Assembly (NCBI GenBank): GCA_963579025.1
Contig: CAUZFZ010000003.1
Location: forward strand, 77,910-141,909
DNA: 64,000 nt
Direction: 5' to 3'
DNA from: CAUZFZ01 sp963579025
GTDB taxonomy: Bacteria; Planctomycetota; Planctomycetia; Planctomycetales; Planctomycetaceae
The notes below the pieces were generated by a model. The model worked only from the letters and a program-made list of their open reading frames with translations, ran no database searches and was not told the DNA's origin. Below are positions 27,436 through 37,373 of the stretch, one piece after another. Positions within the stretch are counted from its first letter, which is position 1, and the number at the start of each line of letters is the position of its first letter. The position numbers and the translations under genes are program-made.

Positions 27436-28209
27436 TTACCGTCCGCTGCGGACTTCTTCGATTCGCTGGACGGCGTAGACGGGCTTGTTGAGCTGATCGA
27501 GGCGGCGGGTGTCGAACTCGCCGCTGACTCGGATCAGGCGACCTGAAAAGCGAGGGTCCAGTTGGACATCACCTCTGAGCTGGATTTCTCCCCCGAGCTG
27601 GTCGTGGACGTTTGGGCTCAGGTCGTACAGCAGGTGCCACGCTTTCGATTCCGCGTCGAACTCGGCGACTCCCTGAAACCAGCGGTACTGAGGATCATGG
27701 GCGAATCCAGCATCGGCCGGATCGGACAACTGGTCTTCCAGTGAAACAGACACGACCGGACTGCGACCGGTCGCCTCGGACAGCACCACGGGTTCGCGAA
27801 ATCGGAGCAGGTCAGGCTGGCCCGGTGCGGTCAGTCGACCAACCGGCGATTGCGGTGTCTGGAACTGCGATGACCGCAGTCCGCCAGGAGCCTGTGTCAG
27901 ATTTTCACCGGGCTCACGTGGAGCTGGGACGGGATTGGCCGATGCGCCGCCTGGTTCGGGTGCTTGAAGCTGACGGTCGGGTCCGAAACTGGACGGCGGC
28001 GTCACGACGCTCCCCGATGGACTGCCCACTGCATCACCGGGCATGACAAATGTGGACTGCGGCGCCGTCTGCAACGGCGGAAACATCGGTTGTCCGCCGG
28101 GAGCCATCATTCCGGGGTGGGTGCCCCACGGGTGGTACGAGTAACAACCGGTCAGCGAGAGCAGACCGATTCCAACGAACAGCCCGAACAGTGACCCGAT
28201 TCTTGACAT
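27436..28209 (-). CDS. proline-rich lipoprotein of unknown function
   Basis: A 257-residue lipoprotein starting at the ATG at 28209, with lipobox LTGC (Cys22) in SLTGCYSYHPWG. A Pro/Gly/Gln/Ser-rich linker covers about residues 25-140. The C-terminal folded part (WFQGVAEFDAESKAWHLLYD and VQLDPRFSGRLIRVSGEFD) looks like an OB-type or other small beta domain ending KPVYAVQRIEEV. I do not recognise a named family. It is divergent from the PMT-like glycosyltransferase. Confidence 0.75.
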   Translation of the reverse strand: MSRIGSLFGLFVGIGLLSLTGCYSYHPWGTHPGMMAPGGQPMFPPLQTAPQSTFVMPGDAVGSPSGSVVTPPSSFGPDRQLQAPEPGGASANPVPAPREPGENLTQAPGGLRSSQFQTPQSPVGRLTAPGQPDLLRFREPVVLSEATGRSPVVSVSLEDQLSDPADAGFAHDPQYRWFQGVAEFDAESKAWHLLYDLSPNVHDQLGGEIQLRGDVQLDPRFSGRLIRVSGEFDTRRLDQLNKPVYAVQRIEEVRSGR

Positions 28210-28360
28210 CGTGCATTCCCTTGCAGTGGACCATTGCGTCGTCGGTACCGGCGATCGAGCCGTCCCTGGCTCGTGTGAAGGGGCGCGATTCTCAGGAAAC
28301 CCTGAAATCGTGTCCAGACCGGAATCTGGCCTGGGTTCGCATATTGACCCGGTTTTTCCG

Positions 28361-29686
28361 ATGGTCGTACGATCCGCCCTCATTCCGCAGGGGGAATCGA
28401 GACAGGAAGCTCGACGCGCGACCGTGACAAAGGAAGTCATCTGGGTCCTGATGCTGGCTTTGACTCTCCGCGTGGGAGGTGCGCTCGGGCTGCATGCATA
28501 CCTTGCCGACAAACGCGTGTTTCTGATTCCCGGCGATGCGAATGGATACTGGGAACTGGGACACAAGCTGGCCGTTGGCGAGGACTATGCAATTTACGAA
28601 CCACCGCGGCGCGTCATGCGCATGCCGGGATTCCCGTTGTTTCTTGCGGCGTCGATACGCATCGGGGGAAACCGTCTTTTGTTCACTCGTTTGCTGCTGG
28701 CAGTCGTTGGCGCTGCAGCGTGCGGGTTGGTGATCTGGCTCGGTCAGACACTGGTTGATCCGCGTACTGGACTGCTGGCCGGACTGATTACGGCGTTATC
28801 GCCGACTCTGATCGGATTCAGCGTGGTGATCCTTTCCGAAACACTGTTCGCCGCCTGTCTTCTGGGGAGCCTGGTGCTTCTGGCAAAGCTGGCCATGACG
28901 TGGGGAAGCGCTGAAACCAAACCAACGCGTTTTCGACTGGCGATTGGCGCGGGAGTGGCCATTGCACTCGCATGTTATGTACGGCCAAGCTGGCTGCTGG
29001 TCGCGCCTCTGTTTGGACTGGCTCACGTTTTCGCGGCATGGTTCGGTCGGGCATCCGAAACAAGGCCACGACGGGCGGTCGTCGAAGCCGCGTGCGTGAT
29101 GCTCGGTCTGGCCGTCACGATCTCGCCGTGGGCGATTCGCAACCAGATCGTTACGGGACACTTCATCCCGACGACGCTGTGGGTCGGACCGAGCCTGTAC
29201 GACGGATTCAATCCCGACGCATCCGGCGACAGTGATATGGAGTTCTTCGAACGCGACCGACTGCTTGATCAGATGTCCGAATACGAGATGGATCGCGAGT
29301 ACCGTCGTCGCGCCGGTGACTTCATCTCAGAGAACCCCGGACGGGCGATCGAACTGGGATTTGCCAAACTGGGTCGGTTCTGGTCGCTATGGCCGAATGC
29401 CAGTCAATTCAACGATTTGTGGCTGAAAGCGTTGGTGACCGTGGCCACTATGTCGATGTTCGTATTCGCGGCGATCGGGGCCTGGAGAGTGCGGCGGGAC
29501 GTGCGACTGCTGCTGTTGAGTCTGGGGCCTGTTGTTTACTTCTCGGTCATCCATAGCGTCTTTGTGGGATCACTCCGCTATCGGTTACCGGCGGAATATC
29601 CATTACTGATTCTCGCGGCGGTCGGAGTGCTGGCGGTCTGGGACCGATATCGGTCGGTGGCGGATCCGCCCGCAGAGATTGCCTGA
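28361..29686 (+). CDS. ArnT/PMT-like (GT39/GT83-type) membrane glycosyltransferase
   Basis: A 441-residue polytopic protein of the dolichyl-phosphate-mannosyltransferase-like class. After the first helix (IWVLMLALTLRVGGALGLHAYL) comes the lumenal signature GDANGYWELGHKLAVGEDYA with RMPGFPLFLA, then about ten membrane helices. These GT-C enzymes use polyprenyl-phosphate sugars on the outer face of the inner membrane to modify lipids or proteins. The first periplasmic loop lacks the classic Asp-Glu pair; here the conserved acid is in GDANGYW. Start choice is uncertain: ATG 28361 or GTG 28424. Confidence 0.8.
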   Translation: MVVRSALIPQGESRQEARRATVTKEVIWVLMLALTLRVGGALGLHAYLADKRVFLIPGDANGYWELGHKLAVGEDYAIYEPPRRVMRMPGFPLFLAASIRIGGNRLLFTRLLLAVVGAAACGLVIWLGQTLVDPRTGLLAGLITALSPTLIGFSVVILSETLFAACLLGSLVLLAKLAMTWGSAETKPTRFRLAIGAGVAIALACYVRPSWLLVAPLFGLAHVFAAWFGRASETRPRRAVVEAACVMLGLAVTISPWAIRNQIVTGHFIPTTLWVGPSLYDGFNPDASGDSDMEFFERDRLLDQMSEYEMDREYRRRAGDFISENPGRAIELGFAKLGRFWSLWPNASQFNDLWLKALVTVATMSMFVFAAIGAWRVRRDVRLLLLSLGPVVYFSVIHSVFVGSLRYRLPAEYPLLILAAVGVLAVWDRYRSVADPPAEIA

Positions 29687-29972
29687 ATTGCCGGACGCGA
29701 GATGAACGACTGCCGTGTGCCTGATTCGCTCGATGGGAACCGTGATGCACGTGGCCCGATTGAGTTTTGTACGCCATCCTGGATGTGGACTGATCGTGAT
29801 CGAAGTCGTCGTACAGTTCCTGAAACACAGAGCCTGTGCGACGCCCCTGCGTAACGGGTCATTCCTGTCAAACCGGACTGTCCCCTTGAATTACCCACCG
29901 TGCGAGACGTGAACCGCGCCAGAAAACTGTTCTGACTGCGATATTTAAGTTTGTTTCTCTAGAGGTCATCCC

Positions 29973-32900
29973 GTGTTCCGAACCATGCGCAAAGTCTGCA
30001 AGTGGGTCCTTGTGATCCTGCTGGTTCTGACCGTGGCCACGGCCGGTGTCGGGTACTACTACTATTCGAAGAGCGACGAACTGCTCCAGCGCGCTCTGCT
30101 GTCGGCCTTGAAGAAGTGGGCACCGGACGCCGATGTCCAGCTTGGCCGTTGTCGACTCGACTGGTACGGCCGCGTGCATGTGGAAACATTGAGCCTGGGG
30201 CTGCCTGGCGAGGACGGCACTTTCGTCGAATTGCCAGAGACGATCGTCGATCTGGATCGTGAAGCGTTTCTGGAACGGCAGGACGTTGTTGTCAGCACGG
30301 TCAAACTGGTGCAACCGCGGGTGGAGCTGTTCCGCGATCTCGACGGCGTCTGGAACTGGCAGAAGCTGCCGCCATTGCCGGTCTCCCAGGGACGACGCAC
30401 CAGTCTCCCTACCTGCGAACTTGAGGATGCTCAACTGGTGCTCCGGATCGCCCAGCCGGATCTGCCCGAACCGAGCGTGCTGGAACTCGACAACGTCGAT
30501 CTGAAACTGACGCCCAGTGGCAAGCGAAACCTGTTGATCGAAGGCACGACCAACATTGAGCGCGTCGGGCGACTCATGATCGAAGGTCGGCTCGATGTTG
30601 ACTCGCGCACGGGCTCGTTGACTGGTCGACTTTCCGGACTGTCGGTTGATCGCAGCCTGCTGAGTTTGATCTCCGGGTTCGAGCCGCGTGCCGCGCAGCA
30701 GATTGCATCCATCGAACAGATCATGCGTGATCAGATGCTGCGACAGCCCGATCCCAAAAGTAAGTCGCCGTTTTCGATCGAGGGCATCGGTCTGAAGGAA
30801 ACCGGCGTCGTGGACATGTTCCAGCCTGCAGCGTCGGTGAGTGCATCACCGCAAGATCGCCTGGCTGCGGGGCGGATAAGAGGAGGCAGCGCAATTCGTT
30901 CTACCGCTGGATCATCGGCGATGCCGGTCATCATTAATGCATCAGCGGGCAGCGCGACGCTTCCGAAACCTCATGGAATTCCGGCACTGGTGATCGGCGA
31001 AGAAGATTCCGTGCTCGGTCTGCGGGCGGACCTGGATGTCTCGTTCCGACTGAACATCCCAACCGCCGGAGCCCGTCCGGAAGTGCGAGTTGTCGTCGAT
31101 GTGACCGGCGGCGAAATCACAAACACCGCTCTGCCGTTCCCGCTCGAAGCGCTGTCCGGCCAGATCGACTGCACCGAGCAGGAAGTCACTATCCGCAAAC
31201 TGTCCGGCATTAACGGACCAACGAAACTGGAGGTCAACGGCGCCGTCTTTCGCACGGACGCCGGACAAAGCGGCCGGATCGACGTGCAGTTGACGAACCT
31301 GGCGTGTGACGAGCGATTGCGGAACCGCCTGTCGACCGGCTTCGGACGCATTTACGACATCCACCATCCCAGCGGCTTTCTCGATATGAAAGTCAGCCTG
31401 ACGGGAACCGACGGCCAATGGAAACCCGGCGGGCTGGTCGTCACGGCGAAACAATGTTCCGTGTCGCACGACTTCTTCCCCTACCCGGTCCATAACGCCG
31501 TTGGGTCGATTTCACAGAATGGCAAGGACCTGGAAATCGACATTCTGGGTTATGTCGGAACGCGGCCCATTTCGCTGAAGGGGGTCGTCAGGAACCCCGG
31601 TCCCGAAGCACGGCTCAAATTCGACATCGAGGTCGAAGACCTGCCACTGGATGAAACGTTCTATGCGGCATGCAACGACTCGCTGAAAGCCACGCTGAAC
31701 TCAATGAATCTTGGCGGTCTGGTCGACGGCCACGTGACAATCGAGCGGCAGCCGGGTGAAGGCCAGAAGATGCGGCCTACGCTGACGGGTTGGCTCAAGA
31801 ACGGCACCATGGCGTTTGAGAGCTTTCCCTATCGTGTGAATGAACTCAGTGGCAGGCTCGATTTCGACGGGCAGGACTGGTCATTCACCAAACTGCAGGG
31901 GGTGCATGGTGACGCAAAGCTCGGTGCCGAAGGTTCGTACGTCACATCAACCGGCTTGCCTGGTGAACTGAACCTGACGGTGACCACCGAGAACGCGGCG
32001 ATCGACGAGTCGCTGCGACTGGCGATGCCGCCGAATCTCCAGGAGATGTGGGCCGAGTTCTCGCCGTCCGGCACCATCGAGCGATGTGTGACGAAGGCGT
32101 ATTGGAGAAAGGGCCAACCCGCACGAATCACTCTGCCCGAGCTGATCGTCACCAACAGCCGCATCCAAATGGCTGCGTTTCCGTGGGAGATGACCGACGG
32201 CGATGCGTCGTTCCGCTACGACATCGACGACGAGTCCGGAGTCGCATGGTTATCAGTGAACTCGTACACGGGCCGGCACGGCAACACCCAACTCACCGCG
32301 CAGGGCTCTGTGCAGATCGAGCCGAACGGCGACTGGTGGGTACGCCTGCCACAATGGTCTGCCATCGACTTCGCGGCCGATGATTCGTTCCTGACCGCGG
32401 TGAGTCCAGACCTTGCAAGTGTTTTCAGCGCGTTCGACCCGCAGAAGAAAATGAATGTCTCAGGGATGCTGCAGTTTCGCGGGAAACCCGATCCACGAAT
32501 TCCCATGACCGCGGCGTGGGATGTCGCAGCCACTCTGAAGGGCAACCGACTTGCCGTCGGTGTCGACCTGGATGACGTGCATGGGCGTCTGACTTCATCC
32601 GGACAGTGGAATGGTTTTGAAGTCGTCGATGGAAAAGGCCAGATCGATCTCAAAACGCTGACCTTGCTGGATGGTTATCGGCTACACAACATTCGTGGTC
32701 CGTTCCGGGTCGGAAATGGTGAAGTCTGGGCGGGTTCGCGCGACATTCTTGAGGGGAAGACGGGGCGACCGATCCGTCCGGACGAGCAGATCACGGCTGA
32801 TTTCGTTGGTGGAGTGTTGAGCATCAACACAAAGTCTTCGACCGGAGCCCAACCGAAGTATTCTGCCCGCATCAATCTGTCGCATGGTCGGCTTGAGCAG

Positions 32901-33527
32901 TATGCGAAGCTGTACATGAACAGCAGCGACCGATTGCAGGGCGTAATGAATGGTTGGGTCAATCTGGAAGGTGCTGGTACCAATCCCGACAACCTGACCG
33001 GCAAGGGGCAACTGCAGATCGACCCGGCGGCCTTGTATCAGATGCCGGTCATCCTGCAGGTCATGAACGCGCTGACGATCGCCCCTCAGGACAATGCGTT
33101 TTTTGAGTACGCACGAGTGGATTTCCAGATCAGGAAACAGCGTTTCGAATTCAGTGCGATTGACCTCGTTGGAACCCCGATGCAGTTACGAGGTCAAGGT
33201 ACGGCATCATTCGACGGCAACCTGGCTCTGAAATTCGTCTCGATGCTGCCGAACAATCCGCGCGCCATGGCCCGGCGACCTGGCATCTGGATACCGATTC
33301 TGACCGACGCGATTGGGTTAATTGGTGGTGTGGGAAATCTGGTCGGAGTCGTTGTTGAAGTCAGCGGCAAGACGTCGAACCCAACAACTCGCGTCATTCC
33401 GGCACGAAATCTGGATGACGCACTGCGAGGCTTTGTCAATTCTCTGAAACCGATTCCGCTGACGCCGCCGGCGCCGCCTCGACTGCCTCCCGTCGCGGGT
33501 TCAAAGCCATCGACGCGGCCTCGTTAG
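29973..33527 (+). CDS. AsmA/TamB-like envelope protein
   Basis: A 1184-residue protein with one N-terminal transmembrane helix (WVLVILLVLTVATAGVGYYYY) and a very long periplasmic part made of repeating beta-strand and helix units. The opening AQLGRCRLDWYGRVHVETLSLG-like region (residues 50-70) and motifs such as VELPETIVDLDREAFLER match AsmA-family proteins, which form lipid-transport bridges across the periplasm. The end, NPTTRVIPARNLDDALRGF, followed by a Pro-rich tail, is typical. GTG start at 29973 with AGAGGT upstream; ATG 29985 is possible. Family level only; the lipid substrate is unknown. Confidence 0.8.
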   Translation: MFRTMRKVCKWVLVILLVLTVATAGVGYYYYSKSDELLQRALLSALKKWAPDADVQLGRCRLDWYGRVHVETLSLGLPGEDGTFVELPETIVDLDREAFLERQDVVVSTVKLVQPRVELFRDLDGVWNWQKLPPLPVSQGRRTSLPTCELEDAQLVLRIAQPDLPEPSVLELDNVDLKLTPSGKRNLLIEGTTNIERVGRLMIEGRLDVDSRTGSLTGRLSGLSVDRSLLSLISGFEPRAAQQIASIEQIMRDQMLRQPDPKSKSPFSIEGIGLKETGVVDMFQPAASVSASPQDRLAAGRIRGGSAIRSTAGSSAMPVIINASAGSATLPKPHGIPALVIGEEDSVLGLRADLDVSFRLNIPTAGARPEVRVVVDVTGGEITNTALPFPLEALSGQIDCTEQEVTIRKLSGINGPTKLEVNGAVFRTDAGQSGRIDVQLTNLACDERLRNRLSTGFGRIYDIHHPSGFLDMKVSLTGTDGQWKPGGLVVTAKQCSVSHDFFPYPVHNAVGSISQNGKDLEIDILGYVGTRPISLKGVVRNPGPEARLKFDIEVEDLPLDETFYAACNDSLKATLNSMNLGGLVDGHVTIERQPGEGQKMRPTLTGWLKNGTMAFESFPYRVNELSGRLDFDGQDWSFTKLQGVHGDAKLGAEGSYVTSTGLPGELNLTVTTENAAIDESLRLAMPPNLQEMWAEFSPSGTIERCVTKAYWRKGQPARITLPELIVTNSRIQMAAFPWEMTDGDASFRYDIDDESGVAWLSVNSYTGRHGNTQLTAQGSVQIEPNGDWWVRLPQWSAIDFAADDSFLTAVSPDLASVFSAFDPQKKMNVSGMLQFRGKPDPRIPMTAAWDVAATLKGNRLAVGVDLDDVHGRLTSSGQWNGFEVVDGKGQIDLKTLTLLDGYRLHNIRGPFRVGNGEVWAGSRDILEGKTGRPIRPDEQITADFVGGVLSINTKSSTGAQPKYSARINLSHGRLEQYAKLYMNSSDRLQGVMNGWVNLEGAGTNPDNLTGKGQLQIDPAALYQMPVILQVMNALTIAPQDNAFFEYARVDFQIRKQRFEFSAIDLVGTPMQLRGQGTASFDGNLALKFVSMLPNNPRAMARRPGIWIPILTDAIGLIGGVGNLVGVVVEVSGKTSNPTTRVIPARNLDDALRGFVNSLKPIPLTPPAPPRLPPVAGSKPSTRPR

Positions 33528-33532
33528 AGCCT

Positions 33533-33595
33533 GTAGCCGAACTCGCCAGAGTTTGGTTTCGCCGGGTCCGGCCAAAGTCTCGCGACTTCGGCTAC
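33533..33595. repeat. imperfect inverted repeat (REP-like)
   Basis: Arms 33533-33556 and 33572-33595 pair at 21 of 24 positions around a 15-nt loop. The right arm is CCAAAGTCTCGCGACTTCGG followed by CTAC. It lies between the convergent AsmA-like and clpS genes. It lacks a T tract and looks like a dispersed repeat. Confidence 0.8.
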
Positions 33596-33623
33596 CCCTC
33601 AATACACGACCGACACAACACCG

Positions 33624-33980
33624 CTAATCGACCGGCTCGATCGTGGCGGACATCGCCCCCTGACAACGAGCGATGACTTCGTCACGGCCGAATGCGTGAA
33701 TCTGATCGCGCTTCAATTCGGCATGCTCCAGCGTCGTGGTCAGGCAGATCACGCGACCGGTCGTATCGACTTCCTTTGCGAACTGGAAACCTTTCTCGGG
33801 TTCGTAAGCAAACAACTCCTGCATCATGCGGATGACGTACTCGTAGGAGTGGTCGTCGTCGTCCCACAAGAGCACGTTGTACCGTGGAACTTTTCGCGGC
33901 TTCTGCGCTGATCGCTCGCGCTGTTTCGCGCGCGGCCTCACCGTCGGTTCGCTGACTGCTGCAGATTTTTCGGTCGACAT
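33624..33980 (-). CDS. clpS: ClpS-type Clp protease adaptor with altered N-degron pocket
   Basis: A 118-residue protein with a disordered basic N-terminus and a ClpS core: YNVLLWDDDDHSYEYVIRMMQELF, AKEVDTTGRVICLTTTLEHAELKRDQIHAFG and the C-terminal SATIEP. ClpS delivers N-degron substrates to ClpAP or ClpCP. In E. coli ClpS the alpha-amino group is held by Asn34, Asp35 and His66; by alignment these are Asp40, Asp41 and Asp72 here. The first and third ligands are thus acidic, which may change substrate preference. I believe this is shared by other planctomycete ClpS. ATG at 33980 is the sensible start. No clpA is adjacent. Confidence 0.87.
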   Translation of the reverse strand: MSTEKSAAVSEPTVRPRAKQRERSAQKPRKVPRYNVLLWDDDDHSYEYVIRMMQELFAYEPEKGFQFAKEVDTTGRVICLTTTLEHAELKRDQIHAFGRDEVIARCQGAMSATIEPVD

Positions 33981-34033
33981 GACTTGATCCCTGGCTGAAC
34001 GACCCTGGAATTCGGGAATGTCTGCCCCTACAT

Positions 34034-35125
34034 CTAACTCAGTCGCTTCAACTTTGTAATGCGCCCCGTGGCAACCCATTCCGCGACGAAGATGTTCCCG
34101 TCCGCGTCGAAGCAGGCGTCGTGCGGATGAACGAAGCGTCCGTCCTGCCATTGTTTTCGGTCGTTGCGAATGCCCTTTTTCGTCGTGATCCGCTCGACGT
34201 CGGCGCCAAGCTGCGCGACCACTTTGTTCTTTTCGTCAAGCAGTGTGACCCGAGCATGCAATTCTGGCACCAGCAGCAGGTTTTTCCATGAGTCGACGTT
34301 GGCCGGCAGACCGTAACCGGTCAGCGTCTCCAGGTATTTGCCGTCGAGTGTCATGTACTGCAGCGTGTGATGCGCGCGGTCACAGATCACGACCTGCTGC
34401 TCGCGTCCGGGCCGGCGATCGATCCAGATACCATGCGGAGTCGCGAACCGTCCTTCACCCGGACCGGGACCGCCGAACTTGGAGACCCAGTTCCCGTCCT
34501 TGTCGTAACGATGCACGTAGAACGAACCGTATCCATCGGTGAGCAGGAATCCCCCGTCATCCAGGAACGCGAAGTTCGTTGGCATGAAACGGTCGCGGCC
34601 CCAGATCTTCTGGCGATCCTTGTCTTCGTTGGCGGCGTACACTTCAGACTCCATGGGAGCGTATTTCTCCCACACGGTCTCGCCCTTGAGTGTCATTTTC
34701 GCGAAGGATTTCACCTGCTGGTACGCGCAGACGTAAAGAAACTCTTCGCCACTTTCTTCACGCACTTCGATACCGTGCCCGCCACCCTGAAACTGACTTC
34801 CAAACGCGCGGATGAACTTGCCCTGAGCATCAAACACGAAAATCGACGGGTGATCCTTCTTGCCCGCGTGACCTTCGTGAATGACGTACAGATTCTGAGC
34901 CTTGTCGACTGCGACGTTGTGAGTTGTCTGCCAGGTGTACTGAGACGGTAACTCGGGAAAATCATGAATCACCTCGAAGCGATGCTCGCCTTCTCCGACG
35001 ACAGGAGCTGCTCCTGTCTTGCTTGCCACGATCGCGGCGGGCGCTGCAATCGTTGCTGCAGTCGCGGTCGCGGTGGTCGCCAGAAACTCACGACGAGACA
35101 CGGATCGATGCTGCGACTGGCTCAT
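34034..35125 (-). CDS. Tat-exported NHL-repeat beta-propeller protein
   Basis: A 363-residue protein with a twin-arginine signal (SRREFLATTATATAA, residues 10-24). The mature part is a six-bladed NHL propeller: NVAVDKAQNLYVIHEGHAG, FATPHGIWIDRRPGREQQVVI and HPHDACFDADGNIFVAEWVATGRI are successive blades. It resembles the peptidyl-alpha-hydroxyglycine lyase-like and NHL proteins found in planctomycetes; catalytic metal ligands are not certain. Tat export suggests folding or cofactor loading before secretion. Standalone gene. Confidence 0.85.
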   Translation of the reverse strand: MSQSQHRSVSRREFLATTATATAATIAAPAAIVASKTGAAPVVGEGEHRFEVIHDFPELPSQYTWQTTHNVAVDKAQNLYVIHEGHAGKKDHPSIFVFDAQGKFIRAFGSQFQGGGHGIEVREESGEEFLYVCAYQQVKSFAKMTLKGETVWEKYAPMESEVYAANEDKDRQKIWGRDRFMPTNFAFLDDGGFLLTDGYGSFYVHRYDKDGNWVSKFGGPGPGEGRFATPHGIWIDRRPGREQQVVICDRAHHTLQYMTLDGKYLETLTGYGLPANVDSWKNLLLVPELHARVTLLDEKNKVVAQLGADVERITTKKGIRNDRKQWQDGRFVHPHDACFDADGNIFVAEWVATGRITKLKRLS

Positions 35126-35303
35126 CGGATTCTCCCTCGGATGATTTGTGCAGAGCGAGGCGGACAGGTGAAGCAGTCAACGTAACCTGCCGAACGGACT
35201 TGTGCCACCGGCCGTGCGTGAGGCTGCGAAGAAGTCGAGAGACAGGCCCTTGCTGAGCAATTACCGCGCGGCGTGCCACTGGAAATGGGCCGCGTCATTC
35301 GCG

Positions 35304-37025
35304 TCAGGGGCGTCGCTGAAAGCCGACCATGCAGATGTCGTCCGTCTGTGGATGACCCTCGATGAACGCACTCATGTTATCGACAATACCGGTAATCAGT
35401 TCCGCGACTTCCATCTGACTAGCGCCCGCGAATTCGACCAGACGGCTTGTCCCGTACAACTCGCGGTCCGGCTTCATCGCCTCAGTGACACCATCGGTAT
35501 ACAACAGCCAGGTATCGCCAGGCTTGATCGGACACGTCTGCTGCTGAAAGACCTGGTCCGGGATAATTCCCAGTGGCAGTCCGGAATCTTCACTTTCGAT
35601 CAATTCCACCTTGCCGTCAGCATGGCGAACGACGGGTGGCAGGTGCCCTGCACTGACAACTTTCGCTTCCTGACGTACGGGGTCGACGGACACGATCGCA
35701 CAGGTAATGAACCGATGCCCCAGGCCACTGGTGGCGATCTCTGAATTGAGGCCGGTCATCGCCTCGGCGGGTGAGTCTGCTGTCATCAGGTGCATACGTG
35801 CGGCGGAATAGAGGCGTGCCATCAACAGCGCCGCAGCCACACCTTTGCCCGCTACATCGGCGACGGTCACGACAATGTGACCGTTCGGCAAAGTGACGTA
35901 GTCGAAATAGTCACCACCCACATGCTGTGCTGCTTCGTAGTAGTGCGCGAATTCGTAATCCGGATGTTCGGGACGCTGATTCGGGAGGAACCCCAACTGA
36001 ACCTGCATCGCGAATTCCAGTTCCCGCTCCATTTCCCGCTGGCTCAGCAGGGCATGGTGCAGATTCGAATTCTCGACGGCCAGAGTGCACTGGCTGGCAA
36101 CGTTCACCAGCAGATCGAGATCGTCCTCATTGAAACGTGACCGCAGATCGAATGTCGTAATCTGAATCACTCCCAGACGATCGTCGTCCTGAGTGATCAG
36201 CGGGACGCACATCATCGAGCGAATCCGCAATCCTGACAGGCTCTCGCTGCTGGCGAAGCGGCTGTCGTCGCTGGCGTCGGCACTCAGGATCGCCTCGCCG
36301 CTGCGAAGCGTTCGGTTAACGATCGTCCGGCTGATCGACATATTGTCGTCGTCGGCGTGACGGTTGCGGAAGGCGCGAATCTGGGGCTCGCTGTGGTCGT
36401 CGACCATTGCGACAAAGCCCTGATCTGCCTGCGGGTAAATCGTGAACAGTGCGTCGAGCAGGTTGGGCAGAACTTCGTCGATGTCCAGGACTCGTCCCAG
36501 AGACTTACCGATCTCCAGCACGGCTCGTAGTTTGACCTCCGGCTTCACGCTTAGACGCACACCCGATCTCGATCGGGCATCGATGCGTGAAATGATCGAC
36601 GATCGTTCGCTCGAATCCTCGTCAAGTTCACCGGTATCACCGACAGTCGCCTTGGCGGCGCGGTCGTCGTCATCGTCGTCGAATTCGGGCTTGGTGTATT
36701 TGACAGCCGGCCGAGTGGATGACGACGACTGGCTGGCGGCGTGATACACGTACGAATGTTCGCAAACCGCGACAACATCCCCGTCCTGCAGCATCGTCGG
36801 CTTGAGGACGTCAACATCGTTCAATTGTGTGCCGTTGCGACTACGCAGATCTTCGACGAAGTACGTTCCGTGCGACTGCGTGATCTGTGCGTGCTGACGG
36901 CTGACAGCACCGTCGTCCAACGGAACCGTACAACTCGGATGCCGTCCGAATGTGATGCGATCACCATCCAGAGGAACCGTGTTTCCGGCGCTCGCACCTC
37001 TCAGAATTGTCAGACTGGCCGCCAC
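35304..37025 (-). CDS. FHA - GAF - PP2C (SpoIIE-type) serine phosphatase
   Basis: A 573-residue signalling protein. An N-terminal FHA domain (ITFGRHPSCTVPLDD, VSRQHAQI, DLRSRNGTQLND; residues about 5-100) binds phosphothreonine. A Ser/Asp-rich linker follows, then a GAF domain (LFTIYPQADQGFVAMVDD to LLVNVASQCTLAVEN; about 160-330) and a SpoIIE-type PP2C phosphatase (GGDYFDYVTLPNGHIVVTVADVAGKGVAAALLMA; GDTWLLYTDGVTEA). Metal-binding Asp residues are kept. The start is chosen at the GTG at 37025, with GGAGAG 7 nt upstream; 37124 is possible. It may oppose a Ser/Thr kinase such as the one at 38446. Confidence 0.92.
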   Translation of the reverse strand: MAASLTILRGASAGNTVPLDGDRITFGRHPSCTVPLDDGAVSRQHAQITQSHGTYFVEDLRSRNGTQLNDVDVLKPTMLQDGDVVAVCEHSYVYHAASQSSSSTRPAVKYTKPEFDDDDDDRAAKATVGDTGELDEDSSERSSIISRIDARSRSGVRLSVKPEVKLRAVLEIGKSLGRVLDIDEVLPNLLDALFTIYPQADQGFVAMVDDHSEPQIRAFRNRHADDDNMSISRTIVNRTLRSGEAILSADASDDSRFASSESLSGLRIRSMMCVPLITQDDDRLGVIQITTFDLRSRFNEDDLDLLVNVASQCTLAVENSNLHHALLSQREMERELEFAMQVQLGFLPNQRPEHPDYEFAHYYEAAQHVGGDYFDYVTLPNGHIVVTVADVAGKGVAAALLMARLYSAARMHLMTADSPAEAMTGLNSEIATSGLGHRFITCAIVSVDPVRQEAKVVSAGHLPPVVRHADGKVELIESEDSGLPLGIIPDQVFQQQTCPIKPGDTWLLYTDGVTEAMKPDRELYGTSRLVEFAGASQMEVAELITGIVDNMSAFIEGHPQTDDICMVGFQRRP

Positions 37026-37373
37026 GAACTGGCTCTCCACGGAAGTCTTGCGTGATGTGAGGGAGCGGAAAAAAACCGCCCGGTTTCGATACGGTCGAAA
37101 ATGGAATGACCCAGCCGGCAGCATCCGTAAAGCCAGCCCCCTCGTTTGCCCGCCCGAATTCTAACTCTGTTCGAGGCACGGAACAATCAGATGGCGATGA
37201 TCGAAGAGTGTTGCCGCGTACGCGATTTGGCTGCGAACGCTGGTAGTTGACGAACGGGATGGTGGTCAGTAAGGACTGTGGCAGTGTGCGTTTTTTCACC
37301 CGCCTGTGTAGACTCGCGGCTGTGAGTCTGTCGTTTGGAGCGAACAATCGACCAGTCCTTGAGGAGCCATCCG
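37026..37373. other. divergent promoter region between phosphatase and ThuA genes
   Basis: About 348 bases with no gene I can support. The phosphatase frame stays open to 37124, so the real start could lie within this region. The right end has GAGGAG 8 nt before the ATG at 37374. No hairpins noticed. Confidence 0.4.
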
